Below are positions 44,138 to 52,178 of a stretch of DNA of 64,000 bases, piece after piece (the first letter of the stretch is position 1; every line of letters begins with the position of its first letter). This DNA comes from Caldifarciminota bacterium (GTDB taxonomy: Bacteria; Hydrothermota; Tepidihabitantia; Tepidihabitantales; Tepidihabitantaceae): NCBI GenBank assembly GCA_026418295.1, contig JAOABP010000004.1:113217-177216 (forward strand). Direction: 5' to 3'. The translations under genes were made by a program, and so were the position numbers. Below the pieces are notes generated by a model. The model did not search any database, was not told the DNA's origin, and worked only from the letters and a program-made list of their open reading frames with translations.

Positions 44138-44995
44138 TTATTTTGCCAATCTGCAAAGTTTAAGTTTTATCATCGGACATTCCGGAATTGTGCATTCTTT
44201 ATCCGACGCACAAGCCTTAAAGCCTTTCTTCATTTTATTTTGAGTCGCCGATTGTCCCCCAAAACACAAAAGATAACCGTCAACATCAGCTGGTGTGTGC
44301 CGTTTACTATCAAAGCAATAATATTGAACTGCCATAATCAGTTTTCGCTGATTGGATTCGCCGACAGGTTTGGGAATAATTTTTGTCAAATAACCGATTC
44401 GCATCGCCACGACATCTGGCTTGATACAGGGGTAGCCCATATCATTCATCAGAAAGTGAAACAAACTCGGGATACGATGGAAAGAAGGCATCCCCATTTC
44501 TCGCAAATCCTTTCTTAGTTTATCAACCGCCTGCCAGAATTTTTCTATATCCTCCTCTTTGCGGATTTCCTTCGGTATTTGGAAACTTTCCAAATATTTG
44601 TAGAAACTTCCATACTTATCTTTAATTTCTAACAAGACCTGGGCAATTTTGATTATCTGTTTAACCTTCCTTTTGAATCTAATCACTTTGAATTTATCCC
44701 AGTAACGCTTTAAGATTTTTCGTGAACTTAATCGCGTTGCCTTAATTAGATCAAAATTGGCAAAGGCACGCTTCCAATGTTTGGATTTATTAACAAGTCG
44801 CTCAACTAGCTTAGCCCTTGCTCCTTGAAAAGCAACCTTCTCTGCCATCAATTTAAAGAGTTTGTTGTCACTGATAGAATTGTTGTCATCTGAATCTGAA
44901 CCACCCGTTTTTATTCTGTATTTATCAATATATCTTACAATATTGTCCAGTACTTTCCTATTACGCTCTCTTTCCTTCATAGAAAGCAACGCCAT
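44138..44995 (-). CDS. Tag-like/HhH-type DNA glycosylase-family protein with C-terminal Cys cluster
   Basis: 285 residues, clearly AT-richer than genes outside the island. The stretch IAQVLLEIKDKYGSFYKYLE .. DKLRKDLREMGM, then FHFLMNDMGYPCIKPD, lines up with the 3-methyladenine-DNA-glycosylase I region (FGSFDAYLWSF .. LSKDLKKRGF .. YAFMQAVG). The C-terminus has CFGGQ and Cys in CASDKECTIPEC plus a final Cys, suitable for a zinc or Fe-S site. The long basic N-terminus is unusual for Tag. AGGGGGAA precedes ATG 44995. Its place beside a restriction-modification pair suggests base repair or modified-base removal, but the activity is inferred from weak similarity. Confidence 0.5.
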   Translation of the reverse strand: MALLSMKERERNRKVLDNIVRYIDKYRIKTGGSDSDDNNSISDNKLFKLMAEKVAFQGARAKLVERLVNKSKHWKRAFANFDLIKATRLSSRKILKRYWDKFKVIRFKRKVKQIIKIAQVLLEIKDKYGSFYKYLESFQIPKEIRKEEDIEKFWQAVDKLRKDLREMGMPSFHRIPSLFHFLMNDMGYPCIKPDVVAMRIGYLTKIIPKPVGESNQRKLIMAVQYYCFDSKRHTPADVDGYLLCFGGQSATQNKMKKGFKACASDKECTIPECPMIKLKLCRLAK

Positions 44996-45352
44996 TGTTC
45001 CCCCTTATATTTTAAACACTCTTTTCTCTAATCTTTATTTCCTCTTTACTGTGAGCATATAACCTATTCTCTATTTCTCCTAACCCCAGTATTCACCCTC
45101 AACTCGCTCCTCTCCCGCTCAAAGGAGAAGAGGAAAAGGAACTTTCCACAATCTTTATCTACTCTTCGGTCAGACCGTAGAGTTCACAGACCAGCTGGTC
45201 TATCTGTTTGTCAATAGCCGAAATTTCCCGCTTGATACTAATAAGCAAAACCTCGCTAACCCACTTTTACTTCTTTATGTATACCTTATTCTTCGGTTCT
45301 TTCTAGGGCATCGTGATGTGGAACGTTCGTTAGCAATGAAAGGAGCAGTTGC
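44996..45352. other. Intergenic region with a restriction-gene remnant
   Basis: AT-rich, no intact gene. Apart from the remnant at 45159-45266, it shows only low-complexity C/T-rich stretches. Confidence 0.6.
45159..45266 (-). pseudogene. C-terminal remnant of a type IIG / N-6 adenine methylase-specificity protein
   Basis: The frame reads KWVSEVLLISIKREISAIDK, then QIDQLVCELYGLTEE and stop. The end KREI.AiDkqIDqLVyELYGLTeE is the characteristic C-terminus of Eco57I/BREX-PglX-like methylase-restriction proteins. A TAA lies directly upstream (45267-45269) and no body of such a gene is present, so only the tail survives. Confidence 0.8.
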
Positions 45353-46504
45353 TCAGTCATCGCGCGCTTCTAAATAGACAAAGTCTGCCTGAGCGAATAT
45401 ATTTGGTTTCAGAGCGGTTAATCGTTTAAGGCATGTGGCGATTGCCTGATGGGAATTGTCTATTCCAATCCAGCGGCGACCCAATTCTTGAGCTGCTATC
45501 AAGGTTGTTCCAGATCCGGCAAAGCAATCAAGGACAAGCGCTCCTTCGTTAGATGACGTCCGGATGATTGTCTTTAACATCTCAAGATTCTTCTCCGTTG
45601 GGTAAAGAGGGTACTGAGGATCTTTGAAATCCCAAACGTCCTGTAAACGTTTGCCATTCCGATATGCTTCATCGGCAAAGACAATACGTCTAGGGATACC
45701 TTTTGAGGACCACTCAATAAGACCAGCCGCGTCAAGTTTATCTAACATTTCTGGAGCACAACGCCAATGCCGACCTTTCGGTGGCAATAGACCTCGCCAT
45801 GGTTTACCCGTAGATCCATTTTTCGTCTCGCCTGGTGCGTGCAGAGGGATAGTCGTATAGCGTCTGCCGTCGGGCGTCATCTTCGGATAAAGACGCTCAA
45901 TGTCTTCGTCCCTAAAACCAACCTTAGGCTCGTGCCAAACGAACCGTCTTCCTTTGGAATAAAATAAAATTATGTCTTTGATGTTGCTATAGCCTAGCCG
46001 TGGAAAATTTTTCGGTTTACATTTAATGCGTGTAATATCGTTTCGGAAATTATCTGGACCAAAAATCTCATCCATAATGATTTTCACGTAGTGTCCAATT
46101 TTACTGTCAATATGAAGATAAATTGAAGCGTCGCTAGACATTAACTCCCGAAGTAGAACAAGCCGCTCTCGTAAGAATTCAAGATATTCATATCCAACAA
46201 GTGCATCACTGTAAGCCACTTCATCATCTGAGCCAGTACTGATAGTAGCGCCACGTCGACTTGCGATTCGATATGTATTTCGGGTTGCAAAGGGGGGATC
46301 AATATATACAAGATTCACCTTACCGGAAAAATCGAACTCTTTGAGCAACGTAGCCATCACACGGCTATTATCGCCCAGTATTAAAAGATTGGCCGACCTC
46401 CAATTCGGAACATTCGCACCCACAACTTTAAGAGGGACCGGCTTAACTGATGCAAGAATTTCTTCATACGTCCGTTTTCCATTGTATTGTAGCACCATTT
46501 TCAT
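45353..46504 (-). CDS. Type II DNA methyltransferase (beta-class, N6-adenine or N4-cytosine)
   Basis: 383 residues. Catalytic motif IV comes first (VNLVYIDPPFATRNTYR, residues ~65-82) and the AdoMet-binding motif I at the C-terminus (ALVLDCFAGSGTTLIAAQEL .. RWIGIDNSHQAIATCLKRL), the order of beta-class enzymes; the segment between (~160-290) is the target-recognition region. DPPF is more common in N6-adenine enzymes. Its start overlaps the stop of the endonuclease gene by 4 bp, giving a coupled R-M pair with the endonuclease translated first. The target sequence cannot be predicted. Confidence 0.9.
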   Translation of the reverse strand: MKMVLQYNGKRTYEEILASVKPVPLKVVGANVPNWRSANLLILGDNSRVMATLLKEFDFSGKVNLVYIDPPFATRNTYRIASRRGATISTGSDDEVAYSDALVGYEYLEFLRERLVLLRELMSSDASIYLHIDSKIGHYVKIIMDEIFGPDNFRNDITRIKCKPKNFPRLGYSNIKDIILFYSKGRRFVWHEPKVGFRDEDIERLYPKMTPDGRRYTTIPLHAPGETKNGSTGKPWRGLLPPKGRHWRCAPEMLDKLDAAGLIEWSSKGIPRRIVFADEAYRNGKRLQDVWDFKDPQYPLYPTEKNLEMLKTIIRTSSNEGALVLDCFAGSGTTLIAAQELGRRWIGIDNSHQAIATCLKRLTALKPNIFAQADFVYLEARDD

Positions 46505-47280
46505 ATTTGGTATAAGAATTCTCGAAGAACTAAGGCACTCATAATATTAACAGAGGGATGTTCAGATAAATAGCGAAACATCCTGCTATTACTTTTTATA
46601 TAAAGCACACCATCCAGTATCGCCACCTTTACAGCTCTAATGCTATTGTCTTCCGCCAACCTTATTGCATCATCAAACTGCCGGTCTTGGTGTCCGCCGA
46701 AATCTGTGATGAATTTTGCTTCACCTATAACATATTTCCCGTTAAACCGTGCAACTAAGTCCGGAGCTTTTCCACCCTGATAATTAAGTCGGCGTTTAGC
46801 AAAATTTAGTAAAACTCGGTCGCTCCCCTCCAAAACCGCATTCGTATTACCTTCCTCGAAGTTCGATATATTTACTGGTCTAACTCCAAGGCTGCCTTTT
46901 CTTACCCACTCACGGAACATCGGCCCGATACGACGATTTATCTCTTTCGGTTCGGCGCAGCGCTCATAGATTTTCGCAAGCCCCAATTCGTATATCCGTC
47001 CGCAAATTCTCGCTACTGTAGTAGGATTACGTGAAATTGCGGATGGATCATGCCTAAAAAATGCTACATAGGGATCTTTTATGGGGAACAGTCTCAATTT
47101 CAAAAGTGCGGCAATCAATCTTCGGTTATCTCTTCTCTCAAACGCCTGCTCAATACTTTCCCATACCTTAGTATCAACAGTGCGAAGCCCTTCAGGAACT
47201 GCAGGATAAACCTGATAAAGATCATCTAAGTAGGCCCGAGTGGCTGCATATTCAACACTCAACTTTGTCCAGTAGTTCAT
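46501..47280 (-). CDS. Type II restriction endonuclease, PD-(D/E)XK type
   Basis: 259 residues. The catalytic core is APDLVARFNGKYVIGEAKFI (PD at ~173 and E-A-K at ~188), a classic PD-(D/E)XK site, followed by TDFGGHQDRQFDDA, a motif seen in several type II endonucleases (possibly Tsp45I-like; not certain). Upstream helices hold DNA-contact candidates (RRIGPMFREWVRKGSLGV). It immediately precedes and overlaps the methyltransferase gene. AT-richer than the chromosome around it. Transcribed from TTGATT-17-TATAAT with only a ~5-nt leader. Confidence 0.85.
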   Translation of the reverse strand: MNYWTKLSVEYAATRAYLDDLYQVYPAVPEGLRTVDTKVWESIEQAFERRDNRRLIAALLKLRLFPIKDPYVAFFRHDPSAISRNPTTVARICGRIYELGLAKIYERCAEPKEINRRIGPMFREWVRKGSLGVRPVNISNFEEGNTNAVLEGSDRVLLNFAKRRLNYQGGKAPDLVARFNGKYVIGEAKFITDFGGHQDRQFDDAIRLAEDNSIRAVKVAILDGVLYIKSNSRMFRYLSEHPSVNIMSALVLREFLYQI

Positions 47281-47291
47281 AATTAATTAAA

Positions 47292-47320
47292 ATTATATAA
47301 GATGATTTGATGTGAATCAA
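47292..47320 (-). promoter_or_regulatory. Promoter of the restriction-modification operon
   Basis: TTGATT (47320-47315), 17-bp spacer, TATAAT (47297-47292); ATG 47280 at +12, no ribosome site, so a very short leader. Confidence 0.65.
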
Positions 47321-47426
47321 TAACTTATAACTAACCCCTGGGATTTAACCTTTTATCCATTTGTTTAATAGGCCCGGCTCAGGGAAATTTTCTTTTCCTG
47401 AATAGTTTGCGCTGTCAAATTACTTA

Positions 47427-48221
47427 TCACGCCGGCTTTGCCCTGCCTTTTCTCAACTCATCCAGTTTAACCCATCTGCCATCATTGGTCCTAAACTCCC
47501 ACGACCGCCAGCCGTTAAGTGAAACTCCAATAGCGGCTTTTGCAGCACTTGATGGGGTGGTGAACAGCATATCTTTAACCCTTTGCCACTTTTTAATATT
47601 CATACCCGAAAGTTCCAAAGAAATTGTTCCATTTTTATTTACATGAGCTGAATACATCTTGCCTTTATATTCCATTCTTATATAGAAAGGTTTGGGAATA
47701 AATTTAGCCAGAACAGTTGTATGTCCAGAAGAAACCGTGCATTTTTTTTCAATATGCTCTTTTTTTTCTAACCTGTGATCAGAATCATCCTCTGAAATAT
47801 CTGTTTGATCTTCCCAGTATGTGAACTTATCTATCATTCTCAACGCAGCAGCTTTCAGCCGCCGGCGCAAATCCTGACGCAGGTCATGTGAATCAATAAA
47901 TTTACCGGTAACTTTATTACCCGGTGGTTCCGCAATCCGGAGAATCAGAGCCTCCAGCTCCTTCAGGTGCTCATCCCCTTCAGTCAGGTAGATACTGAAC
48001 CGGTCCCATTTACCCGCATGCCGGTCGCGCATATGCATCCGTAATCTTGACCGCAGATTTCTTGCCAGCCCGACATAATACAGTCGATCCCGTTTATACA
48101 AGGCATAAACCCCGTTCTTGCCCCGGATGAACTCGCTGACCACCTCTGGATATTCATCCAGAACTTTGCCTGAAAACCCTTCCAGATGCTGAACCACCAG
48201 CCGTGGCGTCTTGACCTTCAA
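47427..48221 (-). CDS. GIY-YIG nuclease-domain protein with C-terminal RAMA (DUF4357-like) domain
   Basis: 264 residues. Residues ~30-100 are a GIY-YIG domain (NGVYALYKRDRLYYVGLARN, LRSRLRMHMRDRH). The domain's N-terminal motif and the Arg are present; the catalytic Glu may be in HLKELEALIL. A linker follows (~130-185), then a RAMA/DUF4357-like module (TTPSSAAKAAIGVSLNGW, RSWEFRTNDGRWVKLDELR), which in restriction-modification and modified-DNA systems is thought to read DNA modification. TTG start 48221 with AGGAAG upstream. Encoded just before the restriction-modification pair, with its promoter in direct repeat B. Possibly a modification-dependent nuclease. Confidence 0.8.
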   Translation of the reverse strand: MKVKTPRLVVQHLEGFSGKVLDEYPEVVSEFIRGKNGVYALYKRDRLYYVGLARNLRSRLRMHMRDRHAGKWDRFSIYLTEGDEHLKELEALILRIAEPPGNKVTGKFIDSHDLRQDLRRRLKAAALRMIDKFTYWEDQTDISEDDSDHRLEKKEHIEKKCTVSSGHTTVLAKFIPKPFYIRMEYKGKMYSAHVNKNGTISLELSGMNIKKWQRVKDMLFTTPSSAAKAAIGVSLNGWRSWEFRTNDGRWVKLDELRKGRAKPA

Positions 48222-48305
48222 TCCCTGCTTCCTTTCTCAGCTAAATGACTTACGGTTATGAATGGAGAGTTGATTAACAACGGCGTCGGCTTAATTGGCA
48301 CTTAA

Positions 48306-48387
48306 TAAAATATGCTTCAATAATACCCCTTGTCAAGTAATTCCCCGCCTTCAATCCGGCTCATTGCCCGGGTTGATCATCAGCCGG
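48306..48387. repeat. Imperfect direct repeat B flanking the restriction-modification region
   Basis: About 82 bp; partner of 43456-43536. Carries TTGACA-N18-TATTTT on the minus strand (48336-48307), facing the GIY-YIG gene. Confidence 0.8.
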
Positions 48388-48420
48388 GCCAGACCGGTTA
48401 TTAACTCCCGAAACCGCTCC

Positions 48421-49419
48421 TCACTGCCACTGCCTGAAGATATGCAGTCCGCCCGCGCCGGAGGCGGCAAAGATGTAGAAGCGGTTGCCGGGAATGTCAT
48501 TGTAGGCGACCAGTTTTCTCGTCAATCCCGGCAGCTGGAGATAGCACACCTCCCGCAGTTTCTCACTGAGGCTCATTCTGAGCACACTCACCCCGCCGCC
48601 ATCCGCCACATAGACATACTCTCCGCTCGCACAGCCGTCATAGGCAAATCCGCGGGTGTCAAACCGGTAGAGTGTGTCCTGCTCATTGTTTGCTCCGATC
48701 CCGACACCCCAGAGACCGTCCACCCCGTCAGCGATGAACAGCCCCCGATAGCCGATCCGGGAATCGTTGCGGAATATCCCCTCCATACCCTCATAATCGT
48801 AAAAGAAGTCGGTGTGGTTGATCGCCACCGTATCCGCCACCAGACTGGCAAAGAACACCCTGATTCCGTCCATCCGCTGGGCAATTCTGGCGCCCGCCTC
48901 ATTACTCCTGCCGTCAATATCCACCGCATCGCTGTAATAAAGCAGTTTCTCCTTGTAATGCCAGGGTTCGGGACAGAAGACCGCCAGCTTCTTCGGAGTC
49001 AGCACATAGACAAATCCGTCCAGCGCGCTGTAGGTGATGCCGACGATCGGACCGGTAAGGGTGAAGTCCTGCAGAGTAGCCAGGATCAGTGCGGTGTCCC
49101 GGAGAATGAACCGGAAGATATTGCCCGAATCGGTGCCGGCAAAGACCAGCGTATCATAGGCGTGGATGGCTCGGAAGTGATAGAACGGAAACTTCCGCTC
49201 TGCCAGCTTCACCGGTGCCTCCGGCTCGGTGATATCCAGGACCAGCACCCCGGAATCGCCATTGGCAACAAACAGCCGGTTGCCGTGAATGCAGAGGTCC
49301 TCAACCTGACCGCCGGTTGAATAGGTAATCACCTCGGGACGGGCTGGAAACAGCCGGCAACCGCTCAAGGCGGAAAGCAGAAAAATGATCAATCCGGTCA
49401 AAACTGTTCTGAAATGCAT
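48421..49419 (-). CDS. LVIVD-type propeller lipoprotein
   Basis: 332 residues from ATG 49419, chosen for GAGGAG 8 nt upstream; a longer frame to 49512 lacks a site. Lipobox GLIIFLLSALSGC (Cys ~21). The body has LVIVD-like blades (QVEDLCIHGNRLFVANGDSG, VLVLDITEPEAPVKLAERKF; FRAIHAYDTLVFAGTDSG; YDGCASGEYVYVADGGGVSV), the repeat found in membrane-anchored propellers of uncultured bacteria. No catalytic residues. It lies just outside direct repeat B with normal high GC. Confidence 0.8.
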   Translation of the reverse strand: MHFRTVLTGLIIFLLSALSGCRLFPARPEVITYSTGGQVEDLCIHGNRLFVANGDSGVLVLDITEPEAPVKLAERKFPFYHFRAIHAYDTLVFAGTDSGNIFRFILRDTALILATLQDFTLTGPIVGITYSALDGFVYVLTPKKLAVFCPEPWHYKEKLLYYSDAVDIDGRSNEAGARIAQRMDGIRVFFASLVADTVAINHTDFFYDYEGMEGIFRNDSRIGYRGLFIADGVDGLWGVGIGANNEQDTLYRFDTRGFAYDGCASGEYVYVADGGGVSVLRMSLSEKLREVCYLQLPGLTRKLVAYNDIPGNRFYIFAASGAGGLHIFRQWQ

Positions 49420-49511
49420 AACTGACTCCTCTGTCATCTGTGTGCCTGCCGCCTTCACGGTCAGAATTTTATTCAGAATAACCGCACAGGCAAATCCGGC
49501 AGCACCTGACA

Positions 49512-49880
49512 CTATTCCGCCGGCTCGGTGAGGGTGAACACCTCATCCCGGATCCGCTCCAGCACCTGCCGGTCCAGACTGCGCCGCACCCATTTCTCCA
49601 GCAGGACATCAACCTCAATCAAAAGTGACTGTCCGGCAAACCGCAGTCTGCGGGCAAAAACCTCCCGGCCGAAGTTGAGATAGAAGGGATAAAGAATGGT
49701 CACCACTCCGGCTTCGTTCAGCACCTGCCGGACCCGGGTCTCAATCTCCACGAGCAGCTCCTGCATCAGCCCGGTGTTTTTCACCATTTCTGCCCGGAGC
49801 GCCCGGAGCCGTTCACAGACCCGCTCCGGCTCGGTCTTGACCTGCCATTTCTGAACCCGTTTCAGGGCGTTACTGTTCAT
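49512..49880 (-). CDS. Small helical cytoplasmic protein of unknown function
   Basis: 122 residues from ATG 49880 (AAAGGAGG 8 nt upstream); a longer frame to 49937 lacks support. Charged and helical (ERVCERLRALRAEMVKNTGL, MQELLVEIETRVRQVLNEAG), then VVTILYPFYLNFGREVFARR and FAGQSLLIEVDVLLEKWVRR. No signal, no recognised domain. Followed by the LVIVD lipoprotein gene on the same strand. Confidence 0.65.
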   Translation of the reverse strand: MNSNALKRVQKWQVKTEPERVCERLRALRAEMVKNTGLMQELLVEIETRVRQVLNEAGVVTILYPFYLNFGREVFARRLRFAGQSLLIEVDVLLEKWVRRSLDRQVLERIRDEVFTLTEPAE

Positions 49881-50020
49881 AATTTCCTCCTTTTCCTGCT
49901 CCATACAGTTAGAGTCCTGAGCCGGGCAGAATTTCACACCCGGTTTTATTTAATTTTTAAGATTAGTTATATCTGCAGGTTAGACAAAAAAGTTAATCCG
50001 ATACTTTAATTAGAGGATCC

Positions 50021-50038
50021 TGCCCGGGGCTAGCCCCT
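50021..50038. repeat. GGGGCTAGCCCC palindrome, copy 1
   Basis: An 18-bp string TGCCCGGGGCTAGCCCCT also occurs at 61623-61640; both lie in short intergenic gaps. It contains the perfect 12-bp palindrome GGGGCTAGCCCC with a CTAG core. Confidence 0.6.
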
Positions 50039-50047
50039 GTCCCGCTG

Positions 50048-50770
50048 TCATGCCTGGTGTGCGGTCTTGTGGGGATGGCGGTTGGGCACCGGCAGGAGTA
50101 CCGGCACGGTCCTGGAATATGCCTCATAATCCGGTTTCATATTTGCCTGCAGGACCCGCTCCTCATACCGCACCTGTGCCCAGATCAGGGGCAGACCCAG
50201 CGCCAGCACCAGCACCACCCCTCCCCAGGAGTTGAACACGAGCGCCGCACCCAGCAGCTGAATCAGCGTCCCGAGATAGCGCGGATGCCGGCAGAGCCGT
50301 TGAAATCTGAGTCCCAGAAACCTCTTTGCCGGAATGAGCAGTTCACCACTGCCCGATTTGCGCTGGATGATGCTGAGGATGCCGAAAAGCGAGCCCAGCC
50401 GGAGCCAGGTCCCGAGAGCGAAAATCAGCAGTCCCAGAACCCCGAAGATTACGGGTGGCAGGGGAATCTGGGTCAGACGCCACCAGATATAGTCCGCACC
50501 CAGATAGCCGAGCAGCGGATAGACATAGAAGGCAAACAGCGCCCGCCAGAAGCCGTGCGGTTCAACCACTCCGGACTGGAAGAAGGGCGAGCCGAAGTAA
50601 TACTCCAGCCCGAGCCAGAGGACAAAAATCCAGGCAAAGAGTGTAGGCAGTATCGCCCGTTCCGGTGCCGCATCATGGAAGAAGTTGGTAAAGAAAATCA
50701 GGAAGTAAATTGTGACCAGGACCGTCCAGATGAATCTGCCCCAGCGGAAATGGAGATTGAATCCGCTCAT
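50048..50770 (-). CDS. Isoprenylcysteine carboxyl methyltransferase-like (ICMT/PEMT) integral membrane protein
   Basis: 240 residues, about six membrane helices. The C-terminal part has the ICMT/PEMT signature: RFQRLCRHPRYLGTLIQLLG with the AdoMet-binding RHPRYLG, then LPLIWAQVRYEERVLQANMK (E-E-R) and YEAYSRTVPVLLP. These enzymes methylate lipid or protein carboxyl/amine groups at the membrane; the substrate is unknown. ATGA overlap with the upstream lipoprotein gene. Confidence 0.82.
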   Translation of the reverse strand: MSGFNLHFRWGRFIWTVLVTIYFLIFFTNFFHDAAPERAILPTLFAWIFVLWLGLEYYFGSPFFQSGVVEPHGFWRALFAFYVYPLLGYLGADYIWWRLTQIPLPPVIFGVLGLLIFALGTWLRLGSLFGILSIIQRKSGSGELLIPAKRFLGLRFQRLCRHPRYLGTLIQLLGAALVFNSWGGVVLVLALGLPLIWAQVRYEERVLQANMKPDYEAYSRTVPVLLPVPNRHPHKTAHQA

Positions 50771-51984
50771 CTTTTCCCCTGTGCCTGCAGGATGTCAGCC
50801 GCATACTGATAAAGGGGCAGAGGCGTGAACTCAAAACCGCGGGTATAAATTTCCGGATGCTGCTTTATCAGGCTGGAAGACATCATTACCCGGTATTTCC
50901 TGTGTGCCATCAGTCTGGCGCCGGGCAGGTTTTTTCTGGTCTCAATTTTCCATCCCGGCTGGGTGGCAAGCTGGCGGATTTCACTTCCCTCAAGCTGGAC
51001 CAGCACCCATCTGCCGGGTTCGGTAAGGACATCAGCCAGCAGGCGAAGGGTAATCATACCGGGAAATACCGTATCCCGGACCAGCCGGAGCGTATCGTAA
51101 ATAATCACCTCTGCCAGCCTCAGGTCCATAACTCCGTCAATGACCGCCTTGCGCAGAACCCGGGGCGGAATCTTTACCCGGCTCTCGATAACCGGTGTCT
51201 CTGCCCGGGTTTCATATTCCGCAAGCAGGGAGTCAATCCGCCGCTGAACCGGAGGCTCGGGCAGAAGTGAATTCAGGTCAAGCTCGGTTTTTCTGAGATC
51301 ACTGAGCCGGGAATCAAGGAATATCAGATCATAGCGCAGGACCCTGCCCGGCTCAGCGGTTAAGGTCAGGTCATAACCGCTGAACTGACCGCTGGCGCCT
51401 GCAGGCAGAATGAGCAGCCGGAAATCGTTATTGCGGGCAATCAGACCGGAAATCTTTCTTGCCGCATATTCAGGAGAAACCAGCCTCAGACCCTGCTGAT
51501 ACCGGCGCCAGTCGCTGGTATCGGTGTAAAGCGCAGTGATGCCGAAACTGATTCCGCCCGCATTTCTGGTCATCCAGGGATGGGCAACCGGCATTCCCAG
51601 GCTGTCCTCAAGATTGGCACACAGAACCCGCAGCCGTGCCCGGTCCACCAGCAGTTTCAGCCGGTTCATCCCGGACCCGAGCCAGTCCGGTGTCAGCAGG
51701 ACCGCATCACACCCCGCAGCCGAAGGCAGGTCAGCAAGCAGTTCACCATCGCTGAGCAGAAGCAGACCGCCGGTATCCGCTGAGATACCGCCATCAATCC
51801 AGAGCACCGGTATCCGGGCTTTTGTCTCCCCTACCAGTTTTGCCATTCCTGCCAGCCTCTCGGGTGTGAGTCCGGAGGAGATAAAGACGGCCACAGACCG
51901 CTCTGCCGGCTTTACCACCTCATGCCGGGTGCAGAAAGAAAACAGGACAGGCAGGAGACAGAGGAACAATCTGGTGCAACGCAC
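50767..51984 (-). CDS. Lipoprotein resembling a degenerate 5'-nucleotidase/metallophosphatase
   Basis: 405 residues. GTG start 51984 at +9 of a consensus promoter. Lipobox LFLCLLPVLFSFC (Cys18). The order of elements follows UshA-type 5'-nucleotidases: IPVLWIDGGIS, a DAVLLTPDWLGSGMNRLKLL block where GNHEFDxG is expected, VLCANLEDSLGMPVAHPW, GISFGITALYTDT, then a C-terminal domain with LRLLADVLTEPGRWVLVQLE. The metal-binding residues (DxHG, GNHEFD) are replaced, so it is probably not an active phosphatase. Coupled to the ICMT-like gene. Confidence 0.65.
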   Translation of the reverse strand: MRCTRLFLCLLPVLFSFCTRHEVVKPAERSVAVFISSGLTPERLAGMAKLVGETKARIPVLWIDGGISADTGGLLLLSDGELLADLPSAAGCDAVLLTPDWLGSGMNRLKLLVDRARLRVLCANLEDSLGMPVAHPWMTRNAGGISFGITALYTDTSDWRRYQQGLRLVSPEYAARKISGLIARNNDFRLLILPAGASGQFSGYDLTLTAEPGRVLRYDLIFLDSRLSDLRKTELDLNSLLPEPPVQRRIDSLLAEYETRAETPVIESRVKIPPRVLRKAVIDGVMDLRLAEVIIYDTLRLVRDTVFPGMITLRLLADVLTEPGRWVLVQLEGSEIRQLATQPGWKIETRKNLPGARLMAHRKYRVMMSSSLIKQHPEIYTRGFEFTPLPLYQYAADILQAQGKR

Positions 51985-51992
51985 GATTAGCC

Positions 51993-52020
51993 ATTATATT
52001 GCATCATCAGCGGGTGTCAA
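51993..52020 (-). promoter_or_regulatory. Consensus promoter of the 50048-51984 operon, near-leaderless
   Basis: Perfect TTGACA (52020-52015) and TATAAT (51998-51993) with a 16-bp spacer; GTG 51984 at +9. Confidence 0.75.
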
Positions 52021-52051
52021 TCACCGCTCTCCAGAACGGCACCGGACTGAC

Positions 52052-52085
52052 TTGACTTTGACATCTGCCGGGTTAATCTTTTACT
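52052..52085 (+). promoter_or_regulatory. Promoter of tRNA-Gln
   Basis: TTGACT (52052) with TAATCT (52074-52079), or TTGACA (52058-52063) with TTTACT (52080-52085); which pair is used is unclear. Confidence 0.45.
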
Positions 52086-52089
52086 CCAC

Positions 52090-52160
52090 TGGGGGATCGT
52101 CTAACGGTAGGACGGCTGGCTCTGGACCAGCTAGTCGGGGTTCGAATCCCTGTCCCCCAG
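52090..52160 (+). tRNA. tRNA-Gln (CTG)
   Basis: Acceptor TGGGGGA/TCCCCCA, anticodon stem GCTGG/CCAGC with loop CTCTGGA (CTG), T-loop GGTTCGAATC, discriminator G. CCA not encoded. Confidence 0.95.
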
Positions 52161-52178
52161 CTCTCCCTTCCTGCCGAC

